Source: CAYLLN01 sp036496265 (GTDB taxonomy: Bacteria > Planctomycetota > Planctomycetia > Pirellulales > Pirellulaceae). From it: a stretch of DNA of 64,000 nucleotides. The notes under the pieces are model-generated. The model was not told the origin of the DNA. It saw nothing but the letters and a program-made list of their open reading frames with translations, and searched no databases. Where the stretch lies: NCBI GenBank assembly GCA_036496265.1, contig DASXLL010000338.1:9648-73647 (forward strand). The letters are read 5' to 3'. A program made the translations under genes and the position numbers. This document shows, piece after piece, positions 33,356 through 41,970 of this stretch (positions within the stretch are counted from its first letter, which is position 1; the number at the start of each line of letters is the position of its first letter).

Positions 33356-36286
33356 ATGATCCGACGCTGGCTGTTCGGAGCCCGACGCGGCCAATCGCAT
33401 ATTGCGCGGCGAGAACGATTGCGGCGGTTTTGCCGGCTGAAAATCGAAAGCCTGGAAGACCGGCGGCTCTTGGCGCTGGCTGACAACGTTCCAGGCGACG
33501 ACAACGCACAGCTCATTGTTGATCCGGCGCAAGCTCCTACGTCCCTGATCGTGCAATTCAAATCAGACACGGATTTCACCAGTTCCCTGTCGGCCTATTC
33601 TTACGGAAGCAGTCTCGGCGAGTCATGGGACCTCGTGCCGGACATGCGCGAGGTGCAGCTCAACGCCGGTGTCAACGTTCAAGCCGCGTTGGCCGCATAT
33701 AGCAACGATTCGAACGTTGTGCATGCCGAGCCCGACTATCACGTCAAGCTGACGGACTTCAACGTTCCGCCGAACGACGAGCATTACAACGATCAATGGG
33801 ACCTCCGCAATACCGGGCAACAAGGCGGCAACGTTGGATCCGACATCCACATGGAAGATGCCTGGAACGCGATCCAAGGTCAGTCGCTCGCTCCCGTCGT
33901 CGTCGCGGTGATCGATACCGGCGTCGATTACACGCATCCGGACCTAGCGCCGGTGATGTGGACCAATCCAGGCGAAATTCCTGACAACGGAATCGACGAC
34001 GATGACGATGGCTACGTCGATGACGTATATGGCTACAACTTCGTGAATAACAACGGCGACCCGATGGACGATTACTTCCACGGGACGCACGTCGCCGGAA
34101 CGATCGCCGCCGTCGCTGACAACGGCATTGGCATAGCGGGCATCGCACCCAATGTGCAAATCATGGCGCTCAAGTTCCTCGACGACACGGGCAGCGGCGT
34201 AGAAAGCGACGCCATCCGTGCGCTGAACTATGCGGTGGCCCATGGCGCTCAGATCTCGAACAACAGTTGGGGCGGGCTGCCATTCTCAGCGGCGTTTCAA
34301 ACGGCCCTCAGCAATGCAGCGGCCAAGGGACACATTTTCGTCGCAGCCGCCGGCAACAATGGCAGCAACGACGACTCCCAGGGTTTCTATCCGGCCAGTT
34401 ACACGAACAGCAATGTTGTGTCAGTCGCCGCGACCGACGCTGGGGACTCGCTGGCCTATTTTTCCAACTTCGGAAAAAAGTCCGTCGATATCGGGGCGCC
34501 GGGTGTCAGCATTCTCAGCACCTTGCCCATGATTGGCACGCCAGCGATGGACTATGAAGGGTTAATTCCGGGATATGGCGTCCTCGACGGAACCTCAATG
34601 GCGGCGCCTCACGTGTCGGGCGTTATGGCTCTCGTCTGGGGCATGCATCCAGATTGGTCCATGCAGGAAGTCATTGCCGATGTTCTGAATACGGCCGATC
34701 CGGTGCCATCGCTGGCGTCAATGATCAAGACCGGCGGCCGGCTGGATGCAGCAGCGGCCTTAGGAGCGACGCCCACCGATACCATCGCGCCGACGTTCAT
34801 TCTCGGCGACCCGGGTGGGGTTGCGGCTGCGCCCGTCGATCATGTCCGCATCAAGTTTAGCGAGCCAATCGATCCCGCGACATTTGATCCCAGCGACATC
34901 GTCAGCTTTGATGGGCCCGATGGGGCCGTTTTCGCCTTTAGTGTCACGCCGGTGAACGGCGACAACACGACGTTCGACATTGATTTCGATCCACAATCGA
35001 CGCCCGGCGACTACACGCTCGTCGTTGGTCCTCATATGACCGACATGGCGGGCAACGAAGTCGATGAAAATGGCGATCGAGTCAGCGATGATCTAGATAA
35101 TTTTCAAGTTAGCTTTTCGATACTCGGATCAGGCTCGACTGTAGGCCAGTATCCATCGACCGATGTTCCAAAGTCGATCACGAATCGTTCCGTTTTTACA
35201 TCCACATTGGCCATCGACCAGGATCTGCCCATTGCGGATGTGAACGTCGCATTGGATTTGACTTATCCACGCGATGGAAATCTCAACATCTGGCTCGTCT
35301 CCCCCATGGGCACAACCGTCTACCTTTCGCAGCGCCGCGGCGGCAGTACGACTGGTTCCCAAGACTTCACCGGCACGGTCTTTGACGACGAGGCGGATCA
35401 AACCATTGCAGAAGGCACTGCCCCGTTTACGGGAGCGTTTCGGCCAGATCAGCTGTTGTCGTCATTCATTGGCGAAAACGCGTTCGGTACGTGGCAGCTA
35501 AACATTCAGAATGCCTCCAATACGACCCGTCAAGGAACTTTGACTGGTTGGTCTTTAGATATTACGCCTGACGGTACATCGTCGGGCGGTGGGGGCGATG
35601 ATGGTGGGGGTGATGACGGTGGGGGCGGCGGTTCTCAGAACGACCCGCCCCAGCCGCAAGACGACTATTACACCGTCTATACCGGTGATTCACTCACCGT
35701 TTCCACAGCTGACATGCTGTCCAACGATACCGATCCAAACGGCGATCCGTTGGCCGTTTATTCGGTGGGAAATCCCATCGGTGGCGACGTCGTGCTGGAT
35801 GGCCATACCGTTACTTTCACACCAACGCTGGACAGTTTAGCGCCTGCCAGCTTTCAATACAGCGCCTTCGATGGTTACACAATCGCCACAGCAACCGTTC
35901 ATATCGCGTTCCAGGACTTTTACGATTACCACAATTACAGCAACCCCCCTGACGTTGACGCGGACGGCGTGATTTCGGCAACCGATATTATTACGATTAT
36001 CAACTTCATTAATTCCCATCCCGGCTCGACGAACGTTGGAAAAATCCACCCGTCTGCGGCTCCCAAAGGATTTATAGACGTTGTCGCGGATAATACGATC
36101 GCCGCCAATGATGTCGTCGCGGTGATCAACTACATCAATGCTCATCCGCACGCTACGAGTGTCTCGGCAAGCGATGCGACGGGTGCCGCTGCAGCCGCGC
36201 CGGAGACGACACTGAATTCAGCGGCCGTTGACGCGTATCTTCTGAGCACGACGCTCGATTCAGGATTGAGCGCCAAGAAAAAGTAA
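33356..36286 (+). CDS. Secreted subtilisin-family protease with P-domain and dockerin
   Basis: 976 residues. The N-terminus has the planctomycete motif IESLEDRRLLALA (30-42), seen in large exported proteins. Inhibitor-like prodomain to about 130; S8 catalytic domain with D187 (VIDTGVDYTHPDL), H242 (HGTHVAG) and S414 (DGTSMAAPHVSG). A Big-like domain (about 470-580), a proprotein-convertase P-domain (about 595-740), a Gly/Asp linker, a cadherin-like domain with NDTDPNGDPLAVYSV, and a C-terminal dockerin-like pair (DVDADGVISATDIITIINF, and IAANDVVAVINYINAHP). AGGAG lies nine bases before the ATG. Confidence 0.93.
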   Translation: MIRRWLFGARRGQSHIARRERLRRFCRLKIESLEDRRLLALADNVPGDDNAQLIVDPAQAPTSLIVQFKSDTDFTSSLSAYSYGSSLGESWDLVPDMREVQLNAGVNVQAALAAYSNDSNVVHAEPDYHVKLTDFNVPPNDEHYNDQWDLRNTGQQGGNVGSDIHMEDAWNAIQGQSLAPVVVAVIDTGVDYTHPDLAPVMWTNPGEIPDNGIDDDDDGYVDDVYGYNFVNNNGDPMDDYFHGTHVAGTIAAVADNGIGIAGIAPNVQIMALKFLDDTGSGVESDAIRALNYAVAHGAQISNNSWGGLPFSAAFQTALSNAAAKGHIFVAAAGNNGSNDDSQGFYPASYTNSNVVSVAATDAGDSLAYFSNFGKKSVDIGAPGVSILSTLPMIGTPAMDYEGLIPGYGVLDGTSMAAPHVSGVMALVWGMHPDWSMQEVIADVLNTADPVPSLASMIKTGGRLDAAAALGATPTDTIAPTFILGDPGGVAAAPVDHVRIKFSEPIDPATFDPSDIVSFDGPDGAVFAFSVTPVNGDNTTFDIDFDPQSTPGDYTLVVGPHMTDMAGNEVDENGDRVSDDLDNFQVSFSILGSGSTVGQYPSTDVPKSITNRSVFTSTLAIDQDLPIADVNVALDLTYPRDGNLNIWLVSPMGTTVYLSQRRGGSTTGSQDFTGTVFDDEADQTIAEGTAPFTGAFRPDQLLSSFIGENAFGTWQLNIQNASNTTRQGTLTGWSLDITPDGTSSGGGGDDGGGDDGGGGGSQNDPPQPQDDYYTVYTGDSLTVSTADMLSNDTDPNGDPLAVYSVGNPIGGDVVLDGHTVTFTPTLDSLAPASFQYSAFDGYTIATATVHIAFQDFYDYHNYSNPPDVDADGVISATDIITIINFINSHPGSTNVGKIHPSAAPKGFIDVVADNTIAANDVVAVINYINAHPHATSVSASDATGAAAAAPETTLNSAAVDAYLLSTTLDSGLSAKKK

Positions 36287-36350
36287 CTCGCCCCGACTGC
36301 TTTACAGCCTGCGGATTGGCCTTCAGCGGCCGTGTTGAGCGAACAAGGAT

Positions 36351-38636
36351 CTAAGGTTGTTTTTTGAGCTCGCCGCGAGCGAGCGCGGGAGCCTCGACGG
36401 CGTCGAGTATCGAAGCGAGCAACTCCTGCGTAGCTTTGTCCGCCGACTGGCTGGCGTTATAGCGGGCATATTGCTGCGCCAGTTGGGCCTGCGTCAACAA
36501 TATGCCGCGGGCACGAACCGACGTGGCGAACGCGCCGGCAGCGGCCTGCCGATCGGCCAGCGGCCGGTTCGATTGGCCGGCAAAATCGACAAGAGCCGTT
36601 TGAGCTGCCGCCGTTGGGAATTGAGCGAGCAGAGCGGCGGCCGCGGATGCGAGCGCGGGGTTAGCCAGTGCGGCGATGACAGTATTTTGCTGCGAGAGCA
36701 GGTCGTATTGGGCGAAGACCGCCGGTTGCTTAGCGAGTGTGCCTAAAGCAGCGAGTGCCGCCTGGGCTTGGCCCAGCCGCTCATCGCGATCGACGAAATC
36801 TCGCCCCGCGATCGCCAGCAGCTTATTGATTTCAACGCCGCACACATCGATGGAATAAATGCGCGGGAAAACGGTGGTGTACCGGTCGCCGGCGAATGCA
36901 TCCTCCAATTTCAGTAGCCGCTCGCCACGTGCCATTACGCCAACGGGAAGGTGGGCCGTGCGATAATCGCGGCGGAGCCACTGGACAAGCTCCTCGACGG
37001 GTGGGCCGTCGATGGCATCGGCGATTAAAACGAATCCGAAATCGGGATTGGCAAATGCCCGCTCGGCGAGCACGCGGCCCACGTACGCCCCTTGGCCCTC
37101 GAAGCCGAGCGCATTGACAAAGCCGACAAGCGATTGGGCTTCTTCACCGCGGGGATGCCCGATCAAAACCGAATTTTCCCCACTCGTGGCCACAAACCAA
37201 CCGAGTGACTCGACCATTCGGCCCGCGCCGGAGAACGGCTCGCCTTTGGAGATTTTTGAGGCCGCGAGCGCAGCAGCCAGGCGGACGCGGCGATCCGAGG
37301 AACCCAGCGCCTCGGCTAAAGGAGCTTCGGGACCTGAAGTTCTTAATGCGGAAATATCGCCAAGTTGACCGAGCAACTCGGCGGCAGCCGCAGCGGCGCC
37401 CGTTTTGCCCATCCGCAGGGCTTCGCTGAGGACGCCATTGAGAATATCCGGGGAGGCAGCTAGCGCAACAGCGCCCGCAGAGCCTGCCGCAGTGGAAACG
37501 GGCCGATCGAATCCGCCGAGCGTTTTGGCCAGTTCTAAATTGGTCACGAGCATCAGCCGCTGAGCGGCCGGTTCGCCCTTCTTGAGCAGGTACAGGTCGC
37601 TGGCCGCTCGAGCAGCCAGCAGCAGGCCGGCGTCAAGACGTGGCAATTGGCCGGGCGCAACATGTTGCGTCGAGTCGTCCCATGTCCAGAGATTCACGCG
37701 ATCGTTTTGGTCGCTCTCGAAGGGAATTTCGCCTTTTAGCAATCGCGGGATCTGCTCAATGAGGTAATTTTCCCCTTCATAGAGATCCGGAATCGCGCCA
37801 TGGACGCGTTGCAGAACGGCTGCTGCCAACTGCCGCGTTTCGGCCGACGATTGGGAATCAAGCGCGGGGCGGATCAGAAATAAAGCCGCTCGCCGGGAAC
37901 CCAAGCGGCCGAGAACCGCGATGATTTGGTTCTTGAGAGATTCGTTTTTCGTGTCGAGAGCAGCAATCAGCGGCGCCTCGACAGGCTGCCCAAGTTGCAC
38001 GAGAGCTGAGCGTATGGCCGGGTGTTCGGCGGCGCGCGAAGGATCGGCTAGAGCGCGGAGCATCGGATTGACAGCCGCGACGCCGCTCCCCGACAGTTGT
38101 TCCATCGCGGCGCGGCGGGCCGCTTGATCAGTATTATTGAGTTGGACGATTGCCGATTCGATTCGCGTCTGGTCTTGGGCCGTGCGTTGAGCTGCGGCAA
38201 GCACTAGGTCAGCGACTTCTTTCCCCTCCGGCTGGAGGTCTTTCGCAGCTCCGATTTGCAGCAGGAAATTTCCGTAACGCGCGGTGAGCGGGGCAAGAGT
38301 GTCATCAGCTGGCTTGTCGGCAAGTAGCTTGGCCAGCGAATTCTTGGCTTCGTCGGGTCGGCCGAATTGAAAAGCCGTTTGAGCGGCGGAGAGGAGCTGT
38401 TCCGGCGAAATCGGGTTACTGGCTCGTAAGAGCTCGATTACCAAAGGCTCCCGCTCAACCGTGGCCGGTTTCAGGGTAGGCTTGCTGGCTGCAGGCGCCG
38501 CTGCAGCGCCGCCGGCAGGCTTGGGCGTGGCTCCGAACGGATCTTCTTGAGCCGGGCAGATTCCGCCGCAGACCGCGGCCGCAACAAGGGCTGCCCGCAG
38601 CGATATCGCGACCAGACGGCAAAGGCAAGTGTTCAT
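36351..38636 (-). CDS. Secreted HEAT-repeat protein with receiver-like domain
   Basis: 761 residues. Signal peptide LVAISLRAALVAAAVCGGIC at the start; Ala-rich linker; then many helical HEAT-like units (for example PMLRALADPSRAAEHPAIRS, LIAALDTKNESLKNQIIAVL, LAEALGSSDRRVRLAAALAA). A segment near 515-620 (SVLIGHPRGEEAQSLVGFVN, DFGFVLIADAIDGPPVEELV) resembles a response-regulator receiver fold without a clear phosphorylation site. The ATG at 38636 overlaps the argH stop by four bases (ATGA) and fits the signal peptide; the open frame continues upstream only as a shadow of argH. Confidence 0.82.
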   Translation of the reverse strand: MNTCLCRLVAISLRAALVAAAVCGGICPAQEDPFGATPKPAGGAAAAPAASKPTLKPATVEREPLVIELLRASNPISPEQLLSAAQTAFQFGRPDEAKNSLAKLLADKPADDTLAPLTARYGNFLLQIGAAKDLQPEGKEVADLVLAAAQRTAQDQTRIESAIVQLNNTDQAARRAAMEQLSGSGVAAVNPMLRALADPSRAAEHPAIRSALVQLGQPVEAPLIAALDTKNESLKNQIIAVLGRLGSRRAALFLIRPALDSQSSAETRQLAAAVLQRVHGAIPDLYEGENYLIEQIPRLLKGEIPFESDQNDRVNLWTWDDSTQHVAPGQLPRLDAGLLLAARAASDLYLLKKGEPAAQRLMLVTNLELAKTLGGFDRPVSTAAGSAGAVALAASPDILNGVLSEALRMGKTGAAAAAAELLGQLGDISALRTSGPEAPLAEALGSSDRRVRLAAALAASKISKGEPFSGAGRMVESLGWFVATSGENSVLIGHPRGEEAQSLVGFVNALGFEGQGAYVGRVLAERAFANPDFGFVLIADAIDGPPVEELVQWLRRDYRTAHLPVGVMARGERLLKLEDAFAGDRYTTVFPRIYSIDVCGVEINKLLAIAGRDFVDRDERLGQAQAALAALGTLAKQPAVFAQYDLLSQQNTVIAALANPALASAAAALLAQFPTAAAQTALVDFAGQSNRPLADRQAAAGAFATSVRARGILLTQAQLAQQYARYNASQSADKATQELLASILDAVEAPALARGELKKQP

Positions 38637-40015
38637 GAAATCGCTAGTTTGGTTTTCCATCGCTCGATTTGCTTTCGCACCTCGGCCGGCGCGGTTGAGC
38701 CATAGCTTTTGAACGCGGCGATCGACTTTCCCACGCCAAGGACGTTGTAAACTGATTCGTCGAGCGTGCCGTCGGCCGCGCGAAAGTCTTCGAGTTTCAG
38801 GTCCGCCAGGCGGCAGCCCCGCTGAAGGGCTTTCCTTACGAGTTCGCCGACCGCATGGTGTGCCGTCCGCTGCGGCGTGCCCCGCTGAATTAGCCACTCC
38901 ATCAAGGTTGTGGCATCGAGATGCCCGCGATCGAGCTTTTCGGCGATCGCCTCGCGATTCAGCTTGGCCCCCGCGACGAGCGGCGCGGCCAACTCCAAGC
39001 ATAATTCGACCGTATCGAAAGAGTCGAAGATTCGCTCCTTGTCCTCCTGTAAATCGCGGTTGTAGGCCAGTGGCAGCCCCTTCACCAAGACCAGCAAAGC
39101 CTGCAAATTCCCGATAACCCGAGCCGTTTTGCCCCGCGTCAGCTCCAACACGTCGGGGTTGATCTTTTGCGGCATGATCGAGCTGCCCGTGCAGAATTCC
39201 TGCGGCAGCTTGATGAAACTGAACTCGGCCGTGGACCACAAAATCCATTCCTCAGCCCAGGTGCTGAGGTGGACCGCGATATTGGCCAGGAGGAAGGCCG
39301 ATTCGAGGACAAAATCGCGATCGCTGGAAACATCGAGGCTGTTGGCCGCAACATCGGCAAAGCCGAGGCGCTGGGCCACGTCGTGGCGGTCGATTGGCAA
39401 GCTGCTTCCCGCCAGCGCCGCGACCCCCAGACTCGAAATATTCGCCCGCTTCCGGCAATCCGCCACCCGTCCGCGATCGCGCTCAAACTTTTCGCAATAG
39501 CAGAGCCAGTAGTGCGGCGCGAGCACGGGCTGGGCCCGCTGCAAATGCGTGTAGCCGGGCAAGATTACTTCCAGGTCCGCGTCGCACCGTCCTGCGAAAG
39601 CTTTTTGTAGATCGAGCAAGCGGGCATCGATGCGATCGAGGGCATCGCGAACCCACAGCCGCAGATCGGTCGCCACCTGGTCATTCCGGCTGCGGCCCGT
39701 ATGGAGCTTGCGCCCAACATCGCCCAAGCGCTCAATCAGCGCCTGCTCGATGTGCATGTGGATGTCTTCCAGCTCCGTCCGGAACGGAAATTTGCCGGAT
39801 TCGATTTCTCCGCGGATAGCTTCCAGCGTTTGGCAGATTTGCTGGCATTCGCCTTCGCTGACCAGGCCGACTTTGGCCAGCATCTGGGCATGAGCAATCG
39901 AGCCCGTGACGTCGTGCGCGTAAAGCCGGTGATCGAAGCTGATGCTTTCGGTGAATCGCTCAACGCGGCTGTCGGCCTGCTGAGAAAACACACCGCTGCG
40001 GGATGGGCTGGACAT
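38633..40015 (-). CDS. argH: Argininosuccinate lyase
   Basis: 460 residues; splits argininosuccinate to arginine and fumarate. Family blocks: HTGRSRNDQVATDLRLWVRD near 105-124, PGYTHLQRAQPVLAPHYW near 153-170, and the fumarase/lyase signature GSSIMPQKINPD near 278-289. Length is normal. The gene is translationally coupled to the HEAT-repeat gene downstream and follows the LeuB-type gene at 123 bases, with a hairpin between. Confidence 0.97.
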   Translation of the reverse strand: MSSPSRSGVFSQQADSRVERFTESISFDHRLYAHDVTGSIAHAQMLAKVGLVSEGECQQICQTLEAIRGEIESGKFPFRTELEDIHMHIEQALIERLGDVGRKLHTGRSRNDQVATDLRLWVRDALDRIDARLLDLQKAFAGRCDADLEVILPGYTHLQRAQPVLAPHYWLCYCEKFERDRGRVADCRKRANISSLGVAALAGSSLPIDRHDVAQRLGFADVAANSLDVSSDRDFVLESAFLLANIAVHLSTWAEEWILWSTAEFSFIKLPQEFCTGSSIMPQKINPDVLELTRGKTARVIGNLQALLVLVKGLPLAYNRDLQEDKERIFDSFDTVELCLELAAPLVAGAKLNREAIAEKLDRGHLDATTLMEWLIQRGTPQRTAHHAVGELVRKALQRGCRLADLKLEDFRAADGTLDESVYNVLGVGKSIAAFKSYGSTAPAEVRKQIERWKTKLAIS

Positions 40016-40063
40016 GGCGGGGCAGCGGAGACCAGACGGAAGTTGTTGGGCGGTATTTAATCC

Positions 40064-40092
40064 GAGTACTACATACTGAGTACATAGTACTC
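40064..40092. repeat. Inverted repeat GAGTACTA ... TAGTACTC
   Basis: Eight-base arms (40064-40071 and 40085-40092) with a 13-base loop that itself contains CTGAGTACA. Lies between the LeuB-type gene and argH on the minus strand and may separate their transcripts. Confidence 0.6.
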
Positions 40093-40138
40093 GCGTTGGT
40101 TCGCGGATTGAACTCGCAGCTGACGACGTAGGGATAAT

Positions 40139-41209
40139 CTAAAGCGCCGCAATCACCAAATCGCCGACTTCCTTCGTCCCGTAGCCCATTTTACCGGCGT
40201 TTTGACTCTTCATCTTCGTGCCGGTAACGTGCTGGATGGCCTTCATGACACGCGCCCCTGCGGCCGGCTGGCCACTGTGCTCCAGCAGCATGCTCATGGC
40301 GGCGATGGCGGCGATGGGGTTGATGACGTTTTGGCCCGTGTATTTCGGGGCGGAGCCGCCCATGGGCTCGAACATGCTGACACCACCTTTATCCGGGTTG
40401 ATGTTGCCGCCGGCAGCGACGCCCAGGCCGCCTTGGATCATCGCGCCCAGGTCGGTGATGATGTCGCCGAACATGTTCGTCGTGACGATCACGTCGTAAT
40501 ACTCAGGATTCTTGACCATCCACATACAGCAGGCATCGACGTGGTTGTAGTCGGCCTTCACGTCGGAGTATTCCTTGGCCACGTCCTGAAACGCCCGCCA
40601 CCAGAGGTCGTGGCCATACGTGAGCACATTCGTCTTGGCGACGAGCGTCAGCATCTTGCCCTTGGGGTTGTTCCGCTTCCGCGTGAACTCAAAGGCCCAG
40701 CGGATGGCCCGCTCGCAACCTTTGCGGGTGTAGATGGCCGTTTGCGTCGCGACCTCGTCAGCCGTGTGCTTCTTGAGCCAGCCGCCTACGCCGGCATACA
40801 TATCCTCGGTGTTTTCGCGGACGACGACGAAGTCGATGTGTTCCGGGCCTTTGCCAACCAGCGGGCATTCGACGCCCGGAAAGAGCTTTACCGGCCGGAG
40901 GTTTATGTACTGATCGAGTTGAAACCGCAATTCCAGCAACAAGCCCTTTTCCAAAATCCCCGGCTTTACGTCGGGATGGCCGACAGCGCCGAGGTAGATG
41001 CAATCGAATTTGCGAAGCTGATCGGCACCACCCGGCGGCAGCGTTTCGCCTGTCTTGAGATACCGCTCCCCGCCCCAATCGAAATTCTGCGTTTCGTAGG
41101 TGAATTTTTCGAGTTTTGAAACGGCCCCAAGGACTTTCAAAGCCTCAGCCGTGACTTCAGGACCAGTGCCGTCGCCGGGAATGACGGCAATTTTGAGAGA
41201 ATTTGCCAC
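40139..41209 (-). CDS. leuB: Isopropylmalate/isocitrate dehydrogenase-family enzyme (3-isopropylmalate dehydrogenase likely)
   Basis: 356 residues, NAD-dependent beta-decarboxylating dehydrogenase. IAVIPGDGTGPEVTAEALKV (8-27), FVVVRENTEDMYAGVGGWLK, and the signature NMFGDIITDLGAMIQGGLGV (about 245-264) are family blocks; EPMGGSAPKYTGQNVINPIA near 288-307 follows. The RENTEDMY form is shared by LeuB, isocitrate and tartrate dehydrogenases, so the symbol is likely but not certain. Neighbouring argH gives weak support for an amino-acid role; no leuC or leuD is in the window. Confidence 0.8.
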   Translation of the reverse strand: MANSLKIAVIPGDGTGPEVTAEALKVLGAVSKLEKFTYETQNFDWGGERYLKTGETLPPGGADQLRKFDCIYLGAVGHPDVKPGILEKGLLLELRFQLDQYINLRPVKLFPGVECPLVGKGPEHIDFVVVRENTEDMYAGVGGWLKKHTADEVATQTAIYTRKGCERAIRWAFEFTRKRNNPKGKMLTLVAKTNVLTYGHDLWWRAFQDVAKEYSDVKADYNHVDACCMWMVKNPEYYDVIVTTNMFGDIITDLGAMIQGGLGVAAGGNINPDKGGVSMFEPMGGSAPKYTGQNVINPIAAIAAMSMLLEHSGQPAAGARVMKAIQHVTGTKMKSQNAGKMGYGTKEVGDLVIAAL

Positions 41210-41277
41210 AGTGAATCTTTTGCGTTCGAGTAATCAATACTTGTTGAAACGCTGAGTTTATCGGTGGTTTGAAAGCC

Positions 41278-41970
41278 TCACAAGGACGAGCGGCATGCCG
41301 GCCATGTCCAATGCCGATCGCTCGTTTGTTGCACGGTGTCAGCGGGGAAGCCAAGCGAGGTAACCAGGCTGCGGATTTCGTCCAGCGAGAGGGCGGCGTG
41401 GAGAGATTCGGCGAAGAGGCGTCGTTGGTTTACGTTGGCGCCGGCGGTGTACACGGCGACGAGGTCTTTGAGCTGCTCGTCGGTTTCGGGCCGCAATAGG
41501 TCGCGGAAGAAAAGGAGGCCGCCAGCTTTGGCGACGCGGACGGCTCCGCGAAGAACATCAATCGGCTCGGGAATATGGTGAATGATGCTGTTGGACATCA
41601 CCACGTCGAACATGGCATCGTTGAACGGCAGCTTTTTCGCATCGACGTGCGCCAGTTCGATTCGCTCGGTGAGGCCGTTAACTTCGACGTTGTAACGGGC
41701 CAGTTCGAGCATACTGACTGCAGCGTCAGCGGCCATGATCCGGCAGCCTGCGAGCTTTTGACAAAGTTCAATGGGAATCAAGGCGGTACCGGTACCGAGG
41801 TCGAGAATATCCAGTTCTGAATTCTGAATGCTGAATTCTGAATTCGAAATCGTGGTGAGCAGATCTTCCACAAATCTACGGTTCACCTCCGCGTGGTCCA
41901 TCGCGTCGTAGTCGGCGGCTTCCGCCGGGGAGTCCATGACTTCGGATTCGAGGATGCGGTTAAGCGTCAT
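41278..41970 (-). CDS. Class I SAM-dependent methyltransferase with an in-frame repeat insertion
   Basis: 230 residues. SAM loop DILDLGTGTALIPIELCQ near 54-71, acidic residue in IMAADAAVSML, motif IV region FDVVMSNSIIHHI. Just before the loop, residues 41-53 (ISNSEFSIQNSEL) are encoded by a GAATTC-rich repeat. Relatives I know go directly from an N-terminal helix to the DLGTGTA strand. The ATG at 41970 overlaps the permease gene by 11 bases; the start at 41997 is possible. Substrate unknown. Confidence 0.85.
   Translation of the reverse strand: MTLNRILESEVMDSPAEAADYDAMDHAEVNRRFVEDLLTTISNSEFSIQNSELDILDLGTGTALIPIELCQKLAGCRIMAADAAVSMLELARYNVEVNGLTERIELAHVDAKKLPFNDAMFDVVMSNSIIHHIPEPIDVLRGAVRVAKAGGLLFFRDLLRPETDEQLKDLVAVYTAGANVNQRRLFAESLHAALSLDEIRSLVTSLGFPADTVQQTSDRHWTWPACRSSL
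41815..41845. repeat. GAATTC-rich repeat inside the methyltransferase gene
   Basis: Four TTCTGAA or GCTGAA units in 31 bases (TTCTGAATTCTGAATGCTGA, then ATTCTGAATTC). The unit is near-palindromic around GAATTC. It keeps the reading frame and encodes NSEFSIQNSE on the minus strand. Confidence 0.85.

Noticed and set aside
36351..39248. A 965-codon open frame extending the HEAT-repeat gene into argH
   Set aside because: The extra N-terminal part is a low-complexity shadow of argH; the signal peptide begins at 38636.
40202..41119. A 305-codon plus-strand frame opposite the LeuB-type gene
   Set aside because: Shadow of a conserved enzyme; no ribosome site or family features.
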